This document shows, piece by piece, positions 1-12,549 of a stretch of DNA of 64,000 nt. The position numbers and the translations under genes were made by a program. Source of the stretch: Zingiber officinale. Its lineage: Eukaryota > Streptophyta > Magnoliopsida > Zingiberales > Zingiberaceae. The notes under the pieces are model-generated. The model saw nothing but the letters and a program-made list of their open reading frames with translations, had not been told where the DNA came from and made no database searches. The number at the start of each line of letters is the position of its first letter. Within the stretch, counting starts at the first letter, position 1. The stretch spans positions 28,258,636 to 28,322,635 of the forward strand of contig NC_056002.1 of assembly GCF_018446385.1 (NCBI RefSeq), read 5' to 3'.

Positions 1-1664
1 AGAGTACTATACCCACATATACCTACCTTCTTACCCATCCTATAGGGGTCGACCAAGCTAGCTTGGAGTCCAAGCTAGGGCCGGCCAAAGGCATGGTTCA
101 TGGGTTCATGAGGTGGCCGGCCCTAGCTTGAACCCAAGCTTAGGTGGCCTACCTTATTAAAATAAAAAGGAATTTTATTTTAATTTTTTTTTATGTGGAT
201 TCCATGGTTTTAAAAGAGATTTTAAAATTTAAATCTTTCCTTTTATAACTTTCTACAAAAGATTAAGAAAAGATTTGAAATCTTTCCTTATTTGTAGATT
301 AAAAGGTAGATTTTAATTTGAGAAAACTTTTCTTTTTTAACCATGTTCATGATTTAAAAGAGAGTTTAAAATTAAATATCCTCTTTTATTAATTTTACAA
401 AAGATTTGATATCTTTCCTTATTTGTAGATTGAAAGGAGATTTTAATTTTTAGAGATAACTTTCCTTTTTGGAAATCATCCACATGTTTAAAAGAAAGAT
501 TTTAATTTATAAAATTTACTTTTTACAAACCACCATGAAGGGAAAAATTATTAGAGAAATTTTTTATAAATTTCCAGAAACAAATTAGGAAGTTTTAATT
601 CTTATGTGAATTAAACTTTCCTTGATTGGGGATTAAAAGTGGTCGACCATTATAATTAAGAAAAAAAAATTGTTTTTAATTAAATAAATTTTATTTTCAT
701 GGCAAAGGAATTAAGGAAGTTTTTTATTAAAATTTTCTTATTTGCCAAGACCAAGGAATATAAAAGAGGAGGTAGAGGTGCCTTCATGGTGAACAACTCT
801 ATTCTTTTTCTTCCTCCCTCTCTTCCTTGGTGGTGTGGCCGGCCCCTCTTTTTTCTCTCCTCTCCTTATTGTGGCCGAAACTTCTTCATTGGTGGAGTTT
901 TCTCGGTGGCCGAATCAAGCAAGGAGAAGAAGGAGAGAAAAGAGGTTTTGTTTCTTGCATCCCTTGGAGCTTGGTGGTGGTGGTCGGACCTCTACTTCTC
1001 TTGGAGAATTGTGGTGGCCGAATCTTGCTTGGAGAAGAAGGTGGCTTTGGTGGATTCTTATCTCGGTAGATCGTTGCCCACACAACGTCTGGGATAAGAA
1101 GAGAAATACGGTAGAAGATCAAGAGGTTATTTGCTTACAAAGAAAGGTATTACTAGTTTTCTTTGTATAGTTATTTTTGGAAATACCAAACACAAGAGGC
1201 ATATGATTCTAGAGTTTTCGGATTTGTTTCAAATTTGTGTTTATTTTGTTTTATTTTTTGAATTTGTGATTCGATTGTTCTTTTTGATTAACCTAGAGTT
1301 ATTTAAGGAAATTAAATATTAGCTTTCCTTAAAAGGCTTTGTCTAGGCGGTGGTGGATGCTCCCATACCCAAGAAGGTCATGTGCCTCGCCATGCAGTCC
1401 TGGAAGCCAATTTTGGAAATTAATATTTAATGGAATTAATAACATAGGTGGATTTAGATCAATAGTGTTAAGTTCCGTTTGCGATCCAAATCTAAACCAT
1501 CAAGAACAGATAAGTTAAATTTGGAATCAATGATGTTAAGTTCTGTCTGTGATTCCTAATTTAACTTCTAAAGAACACAATAGGTTATTTAAGGAAAGGT
1601 TCGACACTTGTACAAAAAATTTTTGTATAGTGGAACCGGTATGTTTTCCTAGGACTAACCAACA
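1..1664 (+). repeat. 5' LTR of copia 1 (partial)
   Basis: This stretch aligns with 7242-8919 and ends in CCAACA directly before a TGGTATCAGAGC primer-binding site. The two copies differ by scattered substitutions and small indels, so the insertion is not very recent. A purine-rich TTGGTGGTGTGGCCGG zone around 820-1040 yields overlapping open frames in several phases. These frames repeat in the other LTR and resemble no protein family I know; I treat them as noncoding leader or U5 sequence. Confidence 0.9.
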
Positions 1665-1678
1665 ATTGGTATCAGAGC
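1665..1678 (+). promoter_or_regulatory. Primer-binding site of copia 1
   Basis: ATTGGTATCAGAGC directly follows the LTR end. TGGTATCAGAGC is the usual plant LTR-retrotransposon site complementary to the 3' end of initiator methionine tRNA, where minus-strand DNA synthesis starts. Confidence 0.9.
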
Positions 1679-3160
1679 TAGGGTTTGCCTCTGTGTGTTT
1701 GGTTTTCAAATAGATTATGCACATGTCATACATAATTTAGGCAGGATAATAGTAGGATGCGCTAACTCTTTGGTTGTAGGCTCCAACTATTATGGCATAT
1801 AGATATTGTGTGTGATTGGACCCTTGGACATGTCAAGGGCATTATTTTGTATGCATGATTGTATATAACAAATACAGCAGGAGCTGTGTTATTTTTAGAA
1901 TTTTATTTTTGTTCGATCTAGAATACATGTACATTCCTTTATGAAATATAGGATCGATGTATATAAAATTCTATATTTGTCACGGATCGTATCTTTGTGA
2001 GGTGTGGTGCTATCGGAGGACCAGAGGCGCAGCGGAATAAGAAGCAAGATAGATGTGACAACTCGACCCGATGGCGGTGGCTAAAGATGACAGCAGCTAG
2101 GGTTGGAGCACACGGAGGACAATGATGAAAATGTCATAATAGTTGGAAAAATAATTTCCACATTTATTGCTTTTATTTACTGTGATGTGTATGTATGCAT
2201 GTGATGTATGCTAGGATAGTTTAAAATTCCTCACTTTAAATAACTAAGTGGGAGAGGGATTTATTTTAAAAAATTCCACGTCTCCATTACTGGTTTGTAA
2301 GTGATGCAAACAAACTTGCACATTGGCTCTGAGTGCCTTCCTCTATATCGGATGAGTTTATTTGCGGATCACTAGATTAAACTTCCATTTAGGATGACTA
2401 TAGGAAATTAATTAAGAGCGTGTGATCTTCCCCATCGGAAGGGGCACAATCTTATTAATGGACTTAGTGTCAAGTAATGGTATACACTTAGACACGTCTA
2501 ATAGTATCCTCCCCGTCGGAGTCACTGCTATTATTTGTGTGACCAAAGGAAAACCAACTATTAATTTGTCAAAAAGATAAGTTGACAAGATAATAAAATT
2601 AAAATCCCCTCTTACAAATGTTGAGTTTTTGTATACGTCCACACTATCGTGACATACAAAATTCATGATGTATGAGGTAATTTTATTTGTCAGGATGACA
2701 AGAAAATAAAATTAATGGGAAAAACTCCTCCTACAAATGTTTGGTTTTGTATACGTCCACACTATCGTGGCATACAAAATTCATGGTGTTTGAGGTAATT
2801 TTATTTGTCATAAAGATTTATTGACAAGATAATTAATGGGTAAAACCCTCCTCTTACAAATGTTCGAATTTGTATACGTCCACACTATTGTGGCATGCAA
2901 AATTCCCAGTGTTTGGGGTGTTAGTAAATTTAAATATTATTGTTTGAGGAATCAATGTTATTTTAAATTCAAAAGTTTTGACCAAATATTTGATCAAAGA
3001 TAGACCAACTATTAATTTTATTCGTCATAAAGTTAGGTTGACGAGATAATAAAATTAATGGATAAAATCACCTCTTTGATTTTGTATACGTCCACACTAT
3101 CGTGGCATACAAAAGTCATGGAGATTTTTAAGGTGTTGGTCTTGACCAAATATTTTTGTG
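1679..3160 (+). other. Long noncoding leader of copia 1
   Basis: No convincing reading frame lies between the primer-binding site and the first gag-like residues near 3168. The stretch is AT-rich and holds the tandem repeat at 2620-3125. A long leader is known in some plant copia lineages. Confidence 0.6.
2620..3125 (+). repeat. Imperfect tandem repeat in copia 1 leader
   Basis: The phrase GTATACGTCCACACTATCGT followed by GGCATACAAAATTCATG recurs four times, near 2632, 2750, 2873 and 3087. Each copy is preceded by an AATTTTATTTGTCA / TTGACAAGATAAT segment. Unit length is about 118-123 bp for the first copies; the last is separated by extra sequence. It is noncoding. Confidence 0.8.
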
Positions 3161-3167
3161 ATTCTTA

Positions 3168-6100
3168 GGATGTTTAGTAATCCCCTAGTTGCTATACTAT
3201 AGAATAGACTTAGTAGTCCCAATTATAATGATTGGAAATAGGACTTGGACATTAAGGTAGACTGTCTTCTTAGAACTAAGAACAATTTAGGTGTATTTTA
3301 TTCATTAGTTATAACATGTTTAGTAGAGTTATCTACGGTACCTGGCGTGTAGATACGGGAATCACTGATCATGTCTATAATTTATTGTAGGGTTCCAGGA
3401 AACCTGACAACTATATGAAAAGGAAAACACCGTCTACATGGGTACTACTGCAAAAGTAGCAGCTGTTGCATTGGGAGATATTTATCCTCTTAGAGGAATA
3501 AAATATGGATTTTCAGAAATTATCTTTACGTACTAAGTTTAGAAAGAACCTGATTTCAGTTTCTAAACTATTAAAGAATAGATATTCTATCTATTTTGAT
3601 AACAAACTTGTTATCAAGAAAAATAGAGAAGTTATCTGTTCTGGTACGTTGGTTGACAATTTATAATCCAATAACTCCCACGATGTAATAAATGGAAATT
3701 AATAACACATTTTCTAAATAAGAGAAAGTAACCTTCGAAAATGAACCAATCATATTTTTGGCATCTAAGGCTAGGTTATATTAACTTGAGTAGGATTCAA
3801 AGGATAATAACCAATGAACTCTTGGGTTCATTGGTAGTGGAAATCTTTCCAACCTGCGAGTCTTACTTGGAAGGAAAAATAATCAAGAAGCTTTTAAGTC
3901 CAAGGGGCATGGAGCCAAAGATATGTTGGAATTGGTTCATTCTGATTTGTGTAGACCTTTGACTATCCTGGCAAGAGGTTGTTTCGAATATTTCGTCTCT
4001 TTTATAGACGACTATTCGAGATAAGGATACATTTACTTAATGCGCCACAAGTCTAAGTGCTTTGATTAGTTCAAAGAGTACTAGGCTGATGTGGAGTAAC
4101 GTCAAAGTAAAAGTATCAAAACACTACGGTGAAATTATAGTAACGAGTACCTCTTAGGAGAGTTTAGGAGTCACTTATCAGAAGACGGGATTTAATCCCA
4201 ACTAACTGCACTTGGTACACCCCAACAGAATGGTGTAGTAGAAAGAAGGTATAAGGCTCTTATGGAATAATTAGATCGAAGATGAGTTATCCAGAAAATT
4301 ACCAAATTCATTTTAAGGATATACACTGGAAACGGAAGTGAACGTAGTACCTTCTAAGTTAGAACTTTCTACTCCTATAGAATTGTAGAATGTGCGTAAG
4401 CCTAGTCTGAAGCATATTCGGATTTGGGTGGTCTAGCACATGAGAGAACTGATAAGTTGGACATGAGTTCACTTGTTTGTGAGTTATCCTAGAAAAATGA
4501 AAAGAGATTTATAGTCCTTAAAATTGGAAGGTCATTGTTGGCACCAATGCCCGATTTTAGAAAAGGACTATACTATGAACCACTAGCCCATGAGTAAAAA
4601 ATTGTTCTTAAAGGACACATCTAATCTAGTACCAACTGTATAAGATGAAATATCACAAGAAACTACAACACGTATCACAAATGATACACAGTTGCAGAAA
4701 GTGTCTCATCGCAGTGGGAGGGTTGTTAGGCAACCTAAAAGATTCATGTTTTGGAAGAGTCTTTGGACTTGATCCCTGGTAGACATGAACCTGATCCTCA
4801 GACATATGATGAAGCACTCCAAGATAAAGATGCAGTATCTTTGCAAAGAATACAGAATTAGAATATATGTATTCTAATAGAGTCTGGGAGCTTATAAAAT
4901 TACCAAATGGTGTAAAAGCCATTGGGTGAAAATAAGTCTACGATAGGAAAAGAGGGATAGATAGGAAGGTAGAAACTTTCAAAGCAAGGCTTGTTGAAAA
5001 AGGAAACTTTTTTACCGGTAGTCATGCTTAAGTCTATCCAGATTCTTTCATCTATGAGATTTAGCAAGTGGATGTCAAGACAGCTTTCCTTAATGGAAGT
5101 TTTGAAGAAAACATCTATATAAAGCAACCAGAAGGGTTCATTGCAAAGAGCAAAGAGCATCTTGTGTGTAAGCTCAATCAGTCTATGGACTGAAGTAAAG
5201 CTTCAAGGTCTTGATACATCCGGTTTAATAAAGTAATCCAGACCTATGGATTTATTTTATAACCGAATGAGTTTTGTGTATACAAGAAGTGTGATGGAAA
5301 CGTGGTGGTATTTCTTGTACTATACGTAGATAACATTTTTGGTAGTTGGAAACAATATCAAAGTGTTGTCAGAAGTAAGGGTATGGTTATCCAAACAATT
5401 CGATATGAAGGACTTGGGAGAATGCATATATTCTTGGGATCAAAGGGATCGCAAGAAAAGAATATATTTTACTTATCCCAAGCTTCATATATCGAAACAA
5501 TCCTTGCTCGGTTTAAGCATGCAAAACTCCAAGAAAGGTTTCTTACCTTTTCAGCATGGAGTAGCTTTATCTAAAGAGATGTCTCCGAAGATATCAAAGG
5601 AGATAGAGGAAATGAAGGTAGTTCCTTATGCTTCGGTTGTCGGAAGCCTAACGTATGCTATGCACGAAATCAGAAATCTGTTTTGCCAAGGGTAATGTTA
5701 GCAGATATCAAAGTAACCCTGGATAAGGACATTGGACTGCGGTAAAGCATATATAAAAGTACCTTAGAGGAACTAGAGATTATATACTAACTTACAAGGC
5801 AGATAATTTACTCCTTGTGGATTGTACGGATTTTAACTTCCAATTGGATAGGGACAATAGTAAGTCAACCTCGGGGTTTTGTGTTTACTTTAGGAGGTAA
5901 AGTCATAACTATGGAAGAGTGATAAGCAAAAGTGCTTTTTCGGACTCCACCATAGAAGCTGAGTAAGTGGCAGCCTCTGAGGCAGTCATATAAGTTGTAT
6001 GACTCAGATACTTCATGATGAATTTAGACATGTTTTTTGGTTTGCCAAAAATTGTTACAATTTATTATAATAATAGTGGTGCAGTAGCAAACTCGAAGAA

Positions 6101-6290
6101 ACCATAAGTCCATAAGGCAAGTAAACACAATAGAGCACAAGTACCACCCAATACGAGACATCGTATAAACGAAGAGAAGTTGTTGCCGCCTAGATTGCAT
6201 CAGGTGATAACCTGTAGATCTTTTCACTAAGGTCCTTAAGGCAAGAGCTTTTAATGGACATGTTGAAGGGTTGGGAATCAGATGTATGGC
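3168..6290 (+). pseudogene. Decayed copia gag-pol (gag internally deleted)
   Basis: Reading across frames shows copia domains in order. A short gag N-terminus near 3170-3300 joins almost directly to a protease DTG at about 3352. A GAG-pre-integrase stretch with WHLRLGYIN lies near 3760, and an integrase end with GVVERRYKALME near 4235. Reverse transcriptase follows with DVKTAFLNGS near 5070, and RNase H with TIEAE near 5950. The polymerase box reads YVDN instead of YVDD near 5325. Stops and frameshifts occur throughout, and most of gag (including any zinc knuckle) is missing. It cannot encode a working polyprotein. Confidence 0.88.
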
Positions 6291-6318
6291 AGCTTTAATG
6301 ACAACATAGTCTTTTAGT

Positions 6319-6331
6319 ATAAGTGGGAGAT
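6319..6331 (+). promoter_or_regulatory. Polypurine tract of copia 1
   Basis: ATAAGTGGGAGAT lies immediately before the 3' LTR start TGTTGGAGTG. This is the expected place and composition for the plus-strand primer. Confidence 0.85.
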
Positions 6332-8919
6332 TGTTGGAGTGTATACTAAAAGCCTAGCTTTTATATAAACATTTATAAGAATCACATTAGTCAAGTGTCT
6401 ACATTTATATATACCAAATGTAGATGTTCAATTAATTTATATTGTAGATAACATAGTGTATGGTGTCACACATATAAGAACATGTTATCAGTTCTTTATA
6501 AATTATAAACAGTTACTCACGACTAAGATGGAAAGGAACAAACCATCGGAATAGTCATAGTGTAATTAGGTATTAGTTTATCTTGACTAATAAATTATAC
6601 TAGTACACTCTAAGTGTATTGAGTAGGACCATTTTAGGTAAGTTCTTTTTATACTAACTTGATAAAAGAACTAGACCTTAGTTATTATGGAAGTGTGTGC
6701 TCTTAATCCTAATATAATAACAAACACATATATTTAGTATTTATTTCTTTGACTTATCAATGGGTGAGATTTAGCTCGATAAATCAATAAGCCCGATAAG
6801 TTGGGAAATGATATTACTTATAGTGTGTGTTGTTGATTATAGAAGGAAACTATGTCCTAATAATCTAGGTTGAGAATGACCCCAAGAGGAGCTCATAAGG
6901 ATTGTCATGTTAAACCCTGCAGGTGGACTTAGTCCGACATGATGATGAGGTTGAGTGGTACTACTATTGGACTAAGATATTAATTAATTGAGTTATCAGT
7001 AATTCATTTAATTAGTGGACATTCGACATCTTAAACATAGGGAGACTAACACACTCATAATAAGAATGAGCCCAAAATATAATTTGGGATTAGTGCGGTA
7101 GTTTAATAATAGTTCTTTAGTGGAATGAATTATTATTGATGAAATTAAGTTATGTGTTCGGGGTGAACACGGGATACTTAATTTCATCAGGAGACCAAAA
7201 CCAATTCCTCCTCTCGGTCTCTATCGTAGCCTCTTAATTATAGAGTACTATACCCACCTATACCCACCTTTTACCCATCCTATAGGGGCCGACCAAGCTA
7301 GCTTGGAGTCCAAGCTAGGGCCGGCCAAAGGCATGGTTCATGGGTTCATGAGGTGGCCGACCCTAGCTTGAACCCAAGCTTAGGTGGACGGCCTTATTAA
7401 AATAAAAAGGAATTTTATTTTTAAAAAAATTTTCTTATGTGGATTCCATGGTTTTAAAAGAGAGTTTAAAATTTAAATCTTTCCTTTTATAGCTTTCTAC
7501 AAAAGATTAAGAAAAGATTTGAAATCTTTCTTTATTTGTAGATTGAAAGGTAGATTTTAATTTTGAGAAAACTTTCCTTTTTTAACCATATTCATGATTT
7601 AAAAGAGAGTTTAAAATTAAATATTCTCTTTTATTAGTTTTTACAAAAGATTAAGAAAAGATTTGATATCTTTCCTTATTTGTAGATTGAAAGGAGATTT
7701 TAATTTTTAGAGATAACTTTCCTTTTTGAAAATCATCCACATGTTTTAAAAAAATATTTTAATTTATAAAATTTCCTTTTTACAAACCACCATGAAGGGA
7801 AAAATTATTAGAATTTTTTTTATAAATTTCCGGAAACAAATTAGGAAGTTTTAATTCTTGTGTGAATTAAACTTTCCTTGATTGGGGATTAAAAGTGGCC
7901 GACCATTATAATTAAGAAAAGAAAATTGTTTTTAATTAAATAAATTTTATTTTCATGGCAAAGGAATTAAGGAAGTTTTTAATTAAAATTTTCTTATTTG
8001 CCAAGACAAGGAATATAAAAGAGGAGGTAGAGGTGCCTTTATGGTGAACAATTCTATTCTTTTTCTTCCTCCCTCTCTTCCTTGGTGGTGTGGCCGACCC
8101 CTCTTTTTTCTCTCCTGTCTTTATTGTGGCCGAAACGTCTTCATTGGTGGAGTTCTCTCGGTGGCCGGATCAAGCAAGGAGAAGAAGGAGAGAAAAGAGG
8201 TTTCGTTTCTTGCATCCCTTGGAGCTTGGTGGTGGTGGCCGGACCTCTACTTCTCTTGGAGAATTGTGGTGGCCGAATCTTGCTTGGAGAAGAAGGTAGC
8301 TTAGGTGGATTCTCATCTCGGTAGATCGTTGCCCACACAACGTCCGGGATAAGAAGAGAAATACGGTAGAAGATCAAGAGGTTATTTGCTTACAAAGAAA
8401 GGTATTACAAGTTTTCTTTGTATAGTTATTTTTGGAAATACCAAACATAAGAGGCATATGATTCTAGAGTTTTTGGATTTGTTTTGAATTTGTGTTTCTT
8501 TTGTTTTATTTTTTGAATTTGTGATTCGATTGTTCTTTTTGGTTAACCTAGAGTTATTTAAGGAAATTAAATATTAGCTTTCCTTAAAAGGCTTTGTCTA
8601 GGCAGTGGTGGATGCTCCCATACCCAAGAAGGCCATGTGCCTCGCCATGCGGTCCTGGAAGCCAATTTTAGAAATTAATATTTAATAAAATTAATAACAT
8701 AGGTGGATTTGGATCAATAGTGTTAAGTTCCGTTTGCGATCCAAATCTAAATCATCAAGAACAGATATGTTAAATTTGGAATCAATGATGTTAAGTTCCG
8801 TCTGCGATTCCTAATTTAACTTCTAAAGAACACAATAGGTTATTTAAGGAAATGTTCGACACTTGTACAAAAAATTTTTGTACAGTGGAACCGGTACGTT
8901 TTCCTAGGACTAACCAACA
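6332..8919 (+). repeat. 3' LTR of copia 1 (complete, 2588 bp)
   Basis: It starts TGTTGGAGTG after the polypurine tract and ends CCAACA. Its last 1678 bp correspond to 1-1664. Its first 910 bp show what the window edge removed from the 5' LTR. It includes a conserved-looking block near 8590-8680 (GGCTTTGTCTAGGCAGTGG … GGAAGCCAATTTT) that also has a relative inside element C. Confidence 0.92.
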
Positions 8920-9053
8920 CTATCTCCAAGCAGAATCTAGTTTGGCTTGTCAGAAGTATCACATCCACCAGCTACTGTTGGAGAGCGTCTTATGCGTGTA
9001 CAGACTAAGCCTGATCCGAACACAGTTGTCGTCCAGCCTAGGTATGGTCTTTC
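8920..9053 (+). other. Fragment of the old host element between two insertions
   Basis: These 134 bases lie between the end of copia 1 and the start of element A. They have no clear protein match. By position they should continue at 23743, because A has a CTTTC target-site duplication on both sides. CTAGGTATGG near 9038-9047 could be a splice donor of the antisense ORF that resumes at 23794, but this is only inference. Confidence 0.4.
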
Positions 9054-9125
9054 TGTTGGAGGATCTTGCGGCCGGCTTGAAGGGGGATTGGATAGATGAC
9101 TCCCCCTACGCAAAGGCACTTAAGG
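9054..9125 (-). repeat. Truncated 3' LTR remnant of element A
   Basis: About 65 bases match the start of the right LTR at 22712 (GGAGGATCTTGCGGCCG, then CTTGAAGGGG and TTGGATAGA). The match then stops abruptly, so most of this LTR has been deleted. Confidence 0.75.
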
Positions 9126-9820
9126 TGTTCCCAACTAAACCTTACTTCTCCCCCTTTGCCTAACATCCAAAAAGTTCTGCAATAATATCCCAATTGTTGA
9201 AAACTTATTATCCAAACTGACCCTAAACTCATGTATTTATCCCCCATGGATCTCATACATCTAAACGAGTTGATATGTTCAAGATCAGCGCTGAAAAATA
9301 CTTTCAGGCTGGTATCAGTCGACTGCCCCAAGTGCCAGTCGACTGCCCCCTTCGACACAACCTTACAGAAGCATTCTGTGGTCGAAATCTACTGTTACCA
9401 GTCGACTGGTATCTGTACCAGTCGACTGGCACCCTATTTATGCAAAAATCAGCCTTTTCAGGCCAACTTCAGAAATGCACCAGAAATTCCCTAGACCTCC
9501 AAAAATCTCCAAATTTTGTGGAGAGGTCTATTGTACCATTGTCTACATGGAAAAAATACATTACAAAATGTATCTATCACCAATCCCAAGATTGACACAA
9601 AATCCAAAACTAGCTAAATGGTTCAATTGAACCTTGACCTAAAGTCCTAGTTTTGGCTTCCTCTTGATGTATTTGCCCATACTAACCCATAATGCATCCC
9701 TAGCATTGGTTTATATGGCATCTATACATCCAAAACTAATTTTTATGTTATATGCCCCCCAAATGTCATATTTCTTGCATGAAACACAAATCATGTGTGC
9801 CAAATCCCTAGGTTTGAGAC
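9126..9820 (-). other. 3' noncoding region of element A
   Basis: No reading frame of note. The start resembles the sequence downstream of the polypurine tract of B (CTCCCCCTTTGCCTAACATCC here against CTCCCCCTTTGTCAAACACC near 12713). It holds the palindrome array at 9315-9430. Pol would be expected here in an autonomous relative and is absent. Confidence 0.6.
9315..9430. repeat. Internal array of CAGTCGACTG palindromes (element A)
   Basis: CAGTCGACTG occurs at 9316-9325, 9336-9345, 9399-9408 and 9419-9428. The third sits in a perfect 14-bp palindrome ACCAGTCGACTGGT. The same motif fills part of the other LTR of this element (23165-23340). Confidence 0.85.
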
Positions 9821-10813
9821 TCAAGTCCGTCTCCAAACCATTTGGCACACTCCATGGCTCCTGTAGACTCCCAAGTAGTACCCACCTGAGATCCATTGGT
9901 CATGGGTCCCAATTTGACTCTTTGAGCTCCCCCTAGAGCTCTTAACCTTAGCCATCTTCTTAGATGCTTTCTCCATTATGGCTAAACCACAGTGGTGCAC
10001 CTTGGACACATCCTCCTTGCCATAATCATATGAAACCCTAGCATATTTCTTCTCATTGTCTTTAGATGACTCTCCCTTGCCCTTATCATGTGCCACCCTA
10101 TCACATGATCTCCTTTTGGCCTTGGAGGAACTAGATCGGTATCCCAAATCCGATCTATCATTATTCGGTCTTTGACTACCCAACACCATATTTAATCCCT
10201 TAGATCCAATAGTGAATCTCTTAAGGAATTTCTCCAAATTATCAAGCTTTGACTTCAAAACTTGATTTTCCCTTTCTAGGTTCCTAACCCTAGAGTCAAC
10301 ATGTCCACCTTGGACATTCCTAGACCTACCCTTTCTAGGCATATGTCTCCCCTTCTTGGGATTAATACCATGGTTCTCTATTACCTTCTTCTCCTTAGGT
10401 AATGAGAATTTAACTTGCCTAGGTCTATCTTGCATAGGTCTCCTAGGGTTTTGATCAACATTTACCCTATTCCTATCATGATATCTAAAACCAAAATTTT
10501 GCATGGGTAAATAATAAGAATTATTCCTAGCATGCATGGGAGTATAAGAATTTAAACTTGAATTACGATTCAAACTAGGGTATACCTCCCTTACCCTTGA
10601 AGCTCCCCCTTGATTTGAGCTCCTCATCTTCTTCTCCCATTTCTTTAGATGCGCAAGCTTCTTGATTTCCCTCTTCTTGGGACATTTTGTGTGGTAGTGG
10701 CCCATCTCACCACACGTGAAGCATCTAATGTGCTTCCTCTCCTTCTTCTTCCTACAACTCAAATTAGATTCAAAATGAATTGAATTGAGTTTAGGACATA
10801 CCTCTTTCTTACC
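9821..10813 (-). pseudogene. Gag, C-terminal part (element A)
   Basis: This open frame of about 330 codons is the downstream part of a copia-type gag cut by element B. Near its start it has an intact CCHC zinc knuckle, CFTCGEMGHYHTKC (about 10677-10718). A lysine/arginine-rich linker and a predicted coiled coil (NLERENQVLKSKLDNLEKFL) follow. The frame joins that of 22027-22656 once B and one copy of its CATAG duplication are ignored. It probably bound RNA and built virus-like particles. No protease follows the stop. Confidence 0.8.
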
Positions 10814-11734
10814 CATAGTGTTAGGACCTTCGGATGGCTAGAGAGGGGGGCGGGTGTGAATAGTCTCCTCTAAAACTTAAACAATCTTCTCACAAAAGTC
10901 TGTTAGCACAGGGGAAATATGCAAAAGAAAAACTAATACAAGGAAATGAAACAACCCACAACTAACACAAGTATGTACGAGGTTCGGGGATAACTTGCCC
11001 CTACTCCTCGTCGTGTCCGTAAGGTGGACGATCCCTTGATCTTTCGGTAGATCACACCCCGGATAGATTCCGGCTAAGAATTTCTCCTTCTCGGTGGAGT
11101 AACCTCTCCACAAAGTCTCAGAAAATCTTTAAATGAAGCACAAGACTTACAGGGATTAGTGGCTAAAGGGAATAGAAAATAAGCTTACAGCCACGATGAA
11201 AGCAGAGCGCAAACCAGAAGAAGTTCCTTAGCCAAGAGCTCAAAAACACACAGCCCTCTTGCTTGATCGACCGAGCGTTCTTCTTTTACTTTTTTTTTTG
11301 ATTGTATCTCGAACATCTCATACTCCTTCTTATGCCTCTGCCTTTTCCATTGCGTTTGCCTGTATCGAATCATTGAAACCTGCATTGAATCGCTGCTGCC
11401 AACTCAGGCGTCGCCAATCACTTTTCCTCCTCATCTGGTTCTCTGAACTCACACTAATACCATTCATGGTCTTCACTGGTGTCTCTGAGCTCGAACCAAT
11501 AGCCAGGAGTCAAGCTGATTGCAACCAGAACACAGCCAGATCGCCAGTAACCGTTGATGCTCCAATTGCACCATTTGCAGCCAAACACAGTAAAAAAACC
11601 ACTTTGTCTTATTCCTCTGATAGACCTTAATTTGAACTTAAGCACTGGCATGATACCTGCAACCTGCAACGTAAAAAGCTCACACCAGATGGTTAAATCA
11701 GACGAATCAGAAGTTGCAGAGAAACAGACAGTGT

Positions 11735-12105
11735 TGTGGATCGGTCAGCAGACCGATCCATAGCCCTCTGGACCGATCAGGACATACCCTGATCGGTCTC
11801 GGAGGCTTCTGATCGTTCTGTGGACCGATCCACCTATAGGCTGATCGGTCCACAGACCGATCCCCTATTGTCCTCTGAATCCCATCGCTTCCTGATTGGT
11901 CTACAGACCGATCAGATAACTTACAGTGAACTACTGTTTGGTTACTGATCGGTCACTAGACCGATAAGATAACCCACAGAAAGCTACTGTTTGGTTACTG
12001 ATCGATCACCAGACCGATCAGATAACCACAGTATCACTGGATCGGTCTGTTGACCGATCAGATATCTATAGTATCACTGGATCAGTCAACAGACCGATCC
12101 AATGC
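11735..12105. repeat. GATCGGTC…GACCGATC palindrome array in LTR of B
   Basis: About eight units of the form GATCGGTC-N4-GACCGATC follow each other at uneven spacing, many flanked by CTG/CAG (for example CTGATCGGTC…GACCGATCAG). Each unit could form an 8-bp-stem hairpin. The spacers repeat words such as CTACTGTTTGGTTACTG. Confidence 0.9.
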
Positions 12106-12149
12106 CTATGTAAGGTAGGTTTGGCGCTTCCTAGCCCTAAATCCTAAAG

Positions 12150-12390
12150 CCTTTCTAGTCTAGAGAACGAGCTACCGAGCCCTCTCTGACCTAGTCCGGA
12201 GAACGAGCTACCGAGCCCTCTCCGACTTCGTCCGGTCCAGAGAACGAGCTACCGAGACCTCTCTGACCTAGTCCGGAGAACGAGCTACCGAGCCCTCTCT
12301 GACCTAGTCCGGAGAACGAGCTACCGAGCCCTCTCCGACTTCGTCCGGTTCAGAGAACGAGCTACCGAGCCCTCTCTGACTTCGCGTGCC
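12150..12390. repeat. 36-45 bp tandem repeat in LTR of B
   Basis: Units share GAGAACGAGCTACCGAGCCC then TCTC, and alternate linkers GACCTAGTCCG and GACTTCGTCCGGTCC. About six copies are present. The same block occurs in the other LTR at 21590-21885. Confidence 0.9.
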
Positions 12391-12525
12391 AAGTTTCCAT
12401 ACTTGGACTTTTCCCTTCCACCTGATCAACATTGATCAGTAATCAATCAGAGTTTAATTAATATCTGATACAAACTTAAATCAGTGTCAATATCAAAACA
12501 GCAGCTAGGTCAGACCGTATCAACA

Positions 12526-12549
12526 ATTTCCCTCTTTTTGTTGTTTGAC
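12526..12549 (-). promoter_or_regulatory. Polypurine tract region of element B
   Basis: On the minus strand, AACAAAAAGAGGGAAAT lies directly before the 3' LTR start. This is the expected plus-strand priming tract. Confidence 0.8.

Larger units (their letters stand above)
1..8919 (+). mobile_element. Ty1/copia LTR retrotransposon 1, 5' end outside window
   Basis: Bases 1-1664 repeat as 7242-8919, and between them lie a primer-binding site, copia-order pol remnants and a polypurine tract, so this is an LTR retrotransposon on the plus strand. The window begins about 910 bp inside the 5' LTR. The family is copia because reverse transcriptase follows integrase. The coding region has many stops and frameshifts, so the copy is dead. 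The 3' flank starts CTATC; the partner target-site copy lies outside the window. It probably sits in the same old Tat element whose remains reappear at 8920, but that is inference. Confidence 0.9.
10819..12525 (-). repeat. 3' LTR of element B (1707 bp)
   Basis: On the plus strand it runs TGTTAGGACC … TATCAACA. It is nearly identical to 20291-22026 except where the second copy has a divergent patch (21160-21720). It contains a palindrome array and a tandem repeat. Polypurine sequence of B lies just above it in plus coordinates. Confidence 0.95.

Noticed and set aside
699..1322. Overlapping open frames in the LTR of copia 1 (also 8041-8377)
   Set aside because: Present in both LTRs in several phases, low-complexity Trp/Gly/Pro-rich products, no family match; explained by repetitive LTR sequence.
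9315..9430. CRISPR-like array
   Set aside because: Short palindromes at uneven spacing inside a plant retrotransposon; no regular repeat-spacer pattern and no cas genes.
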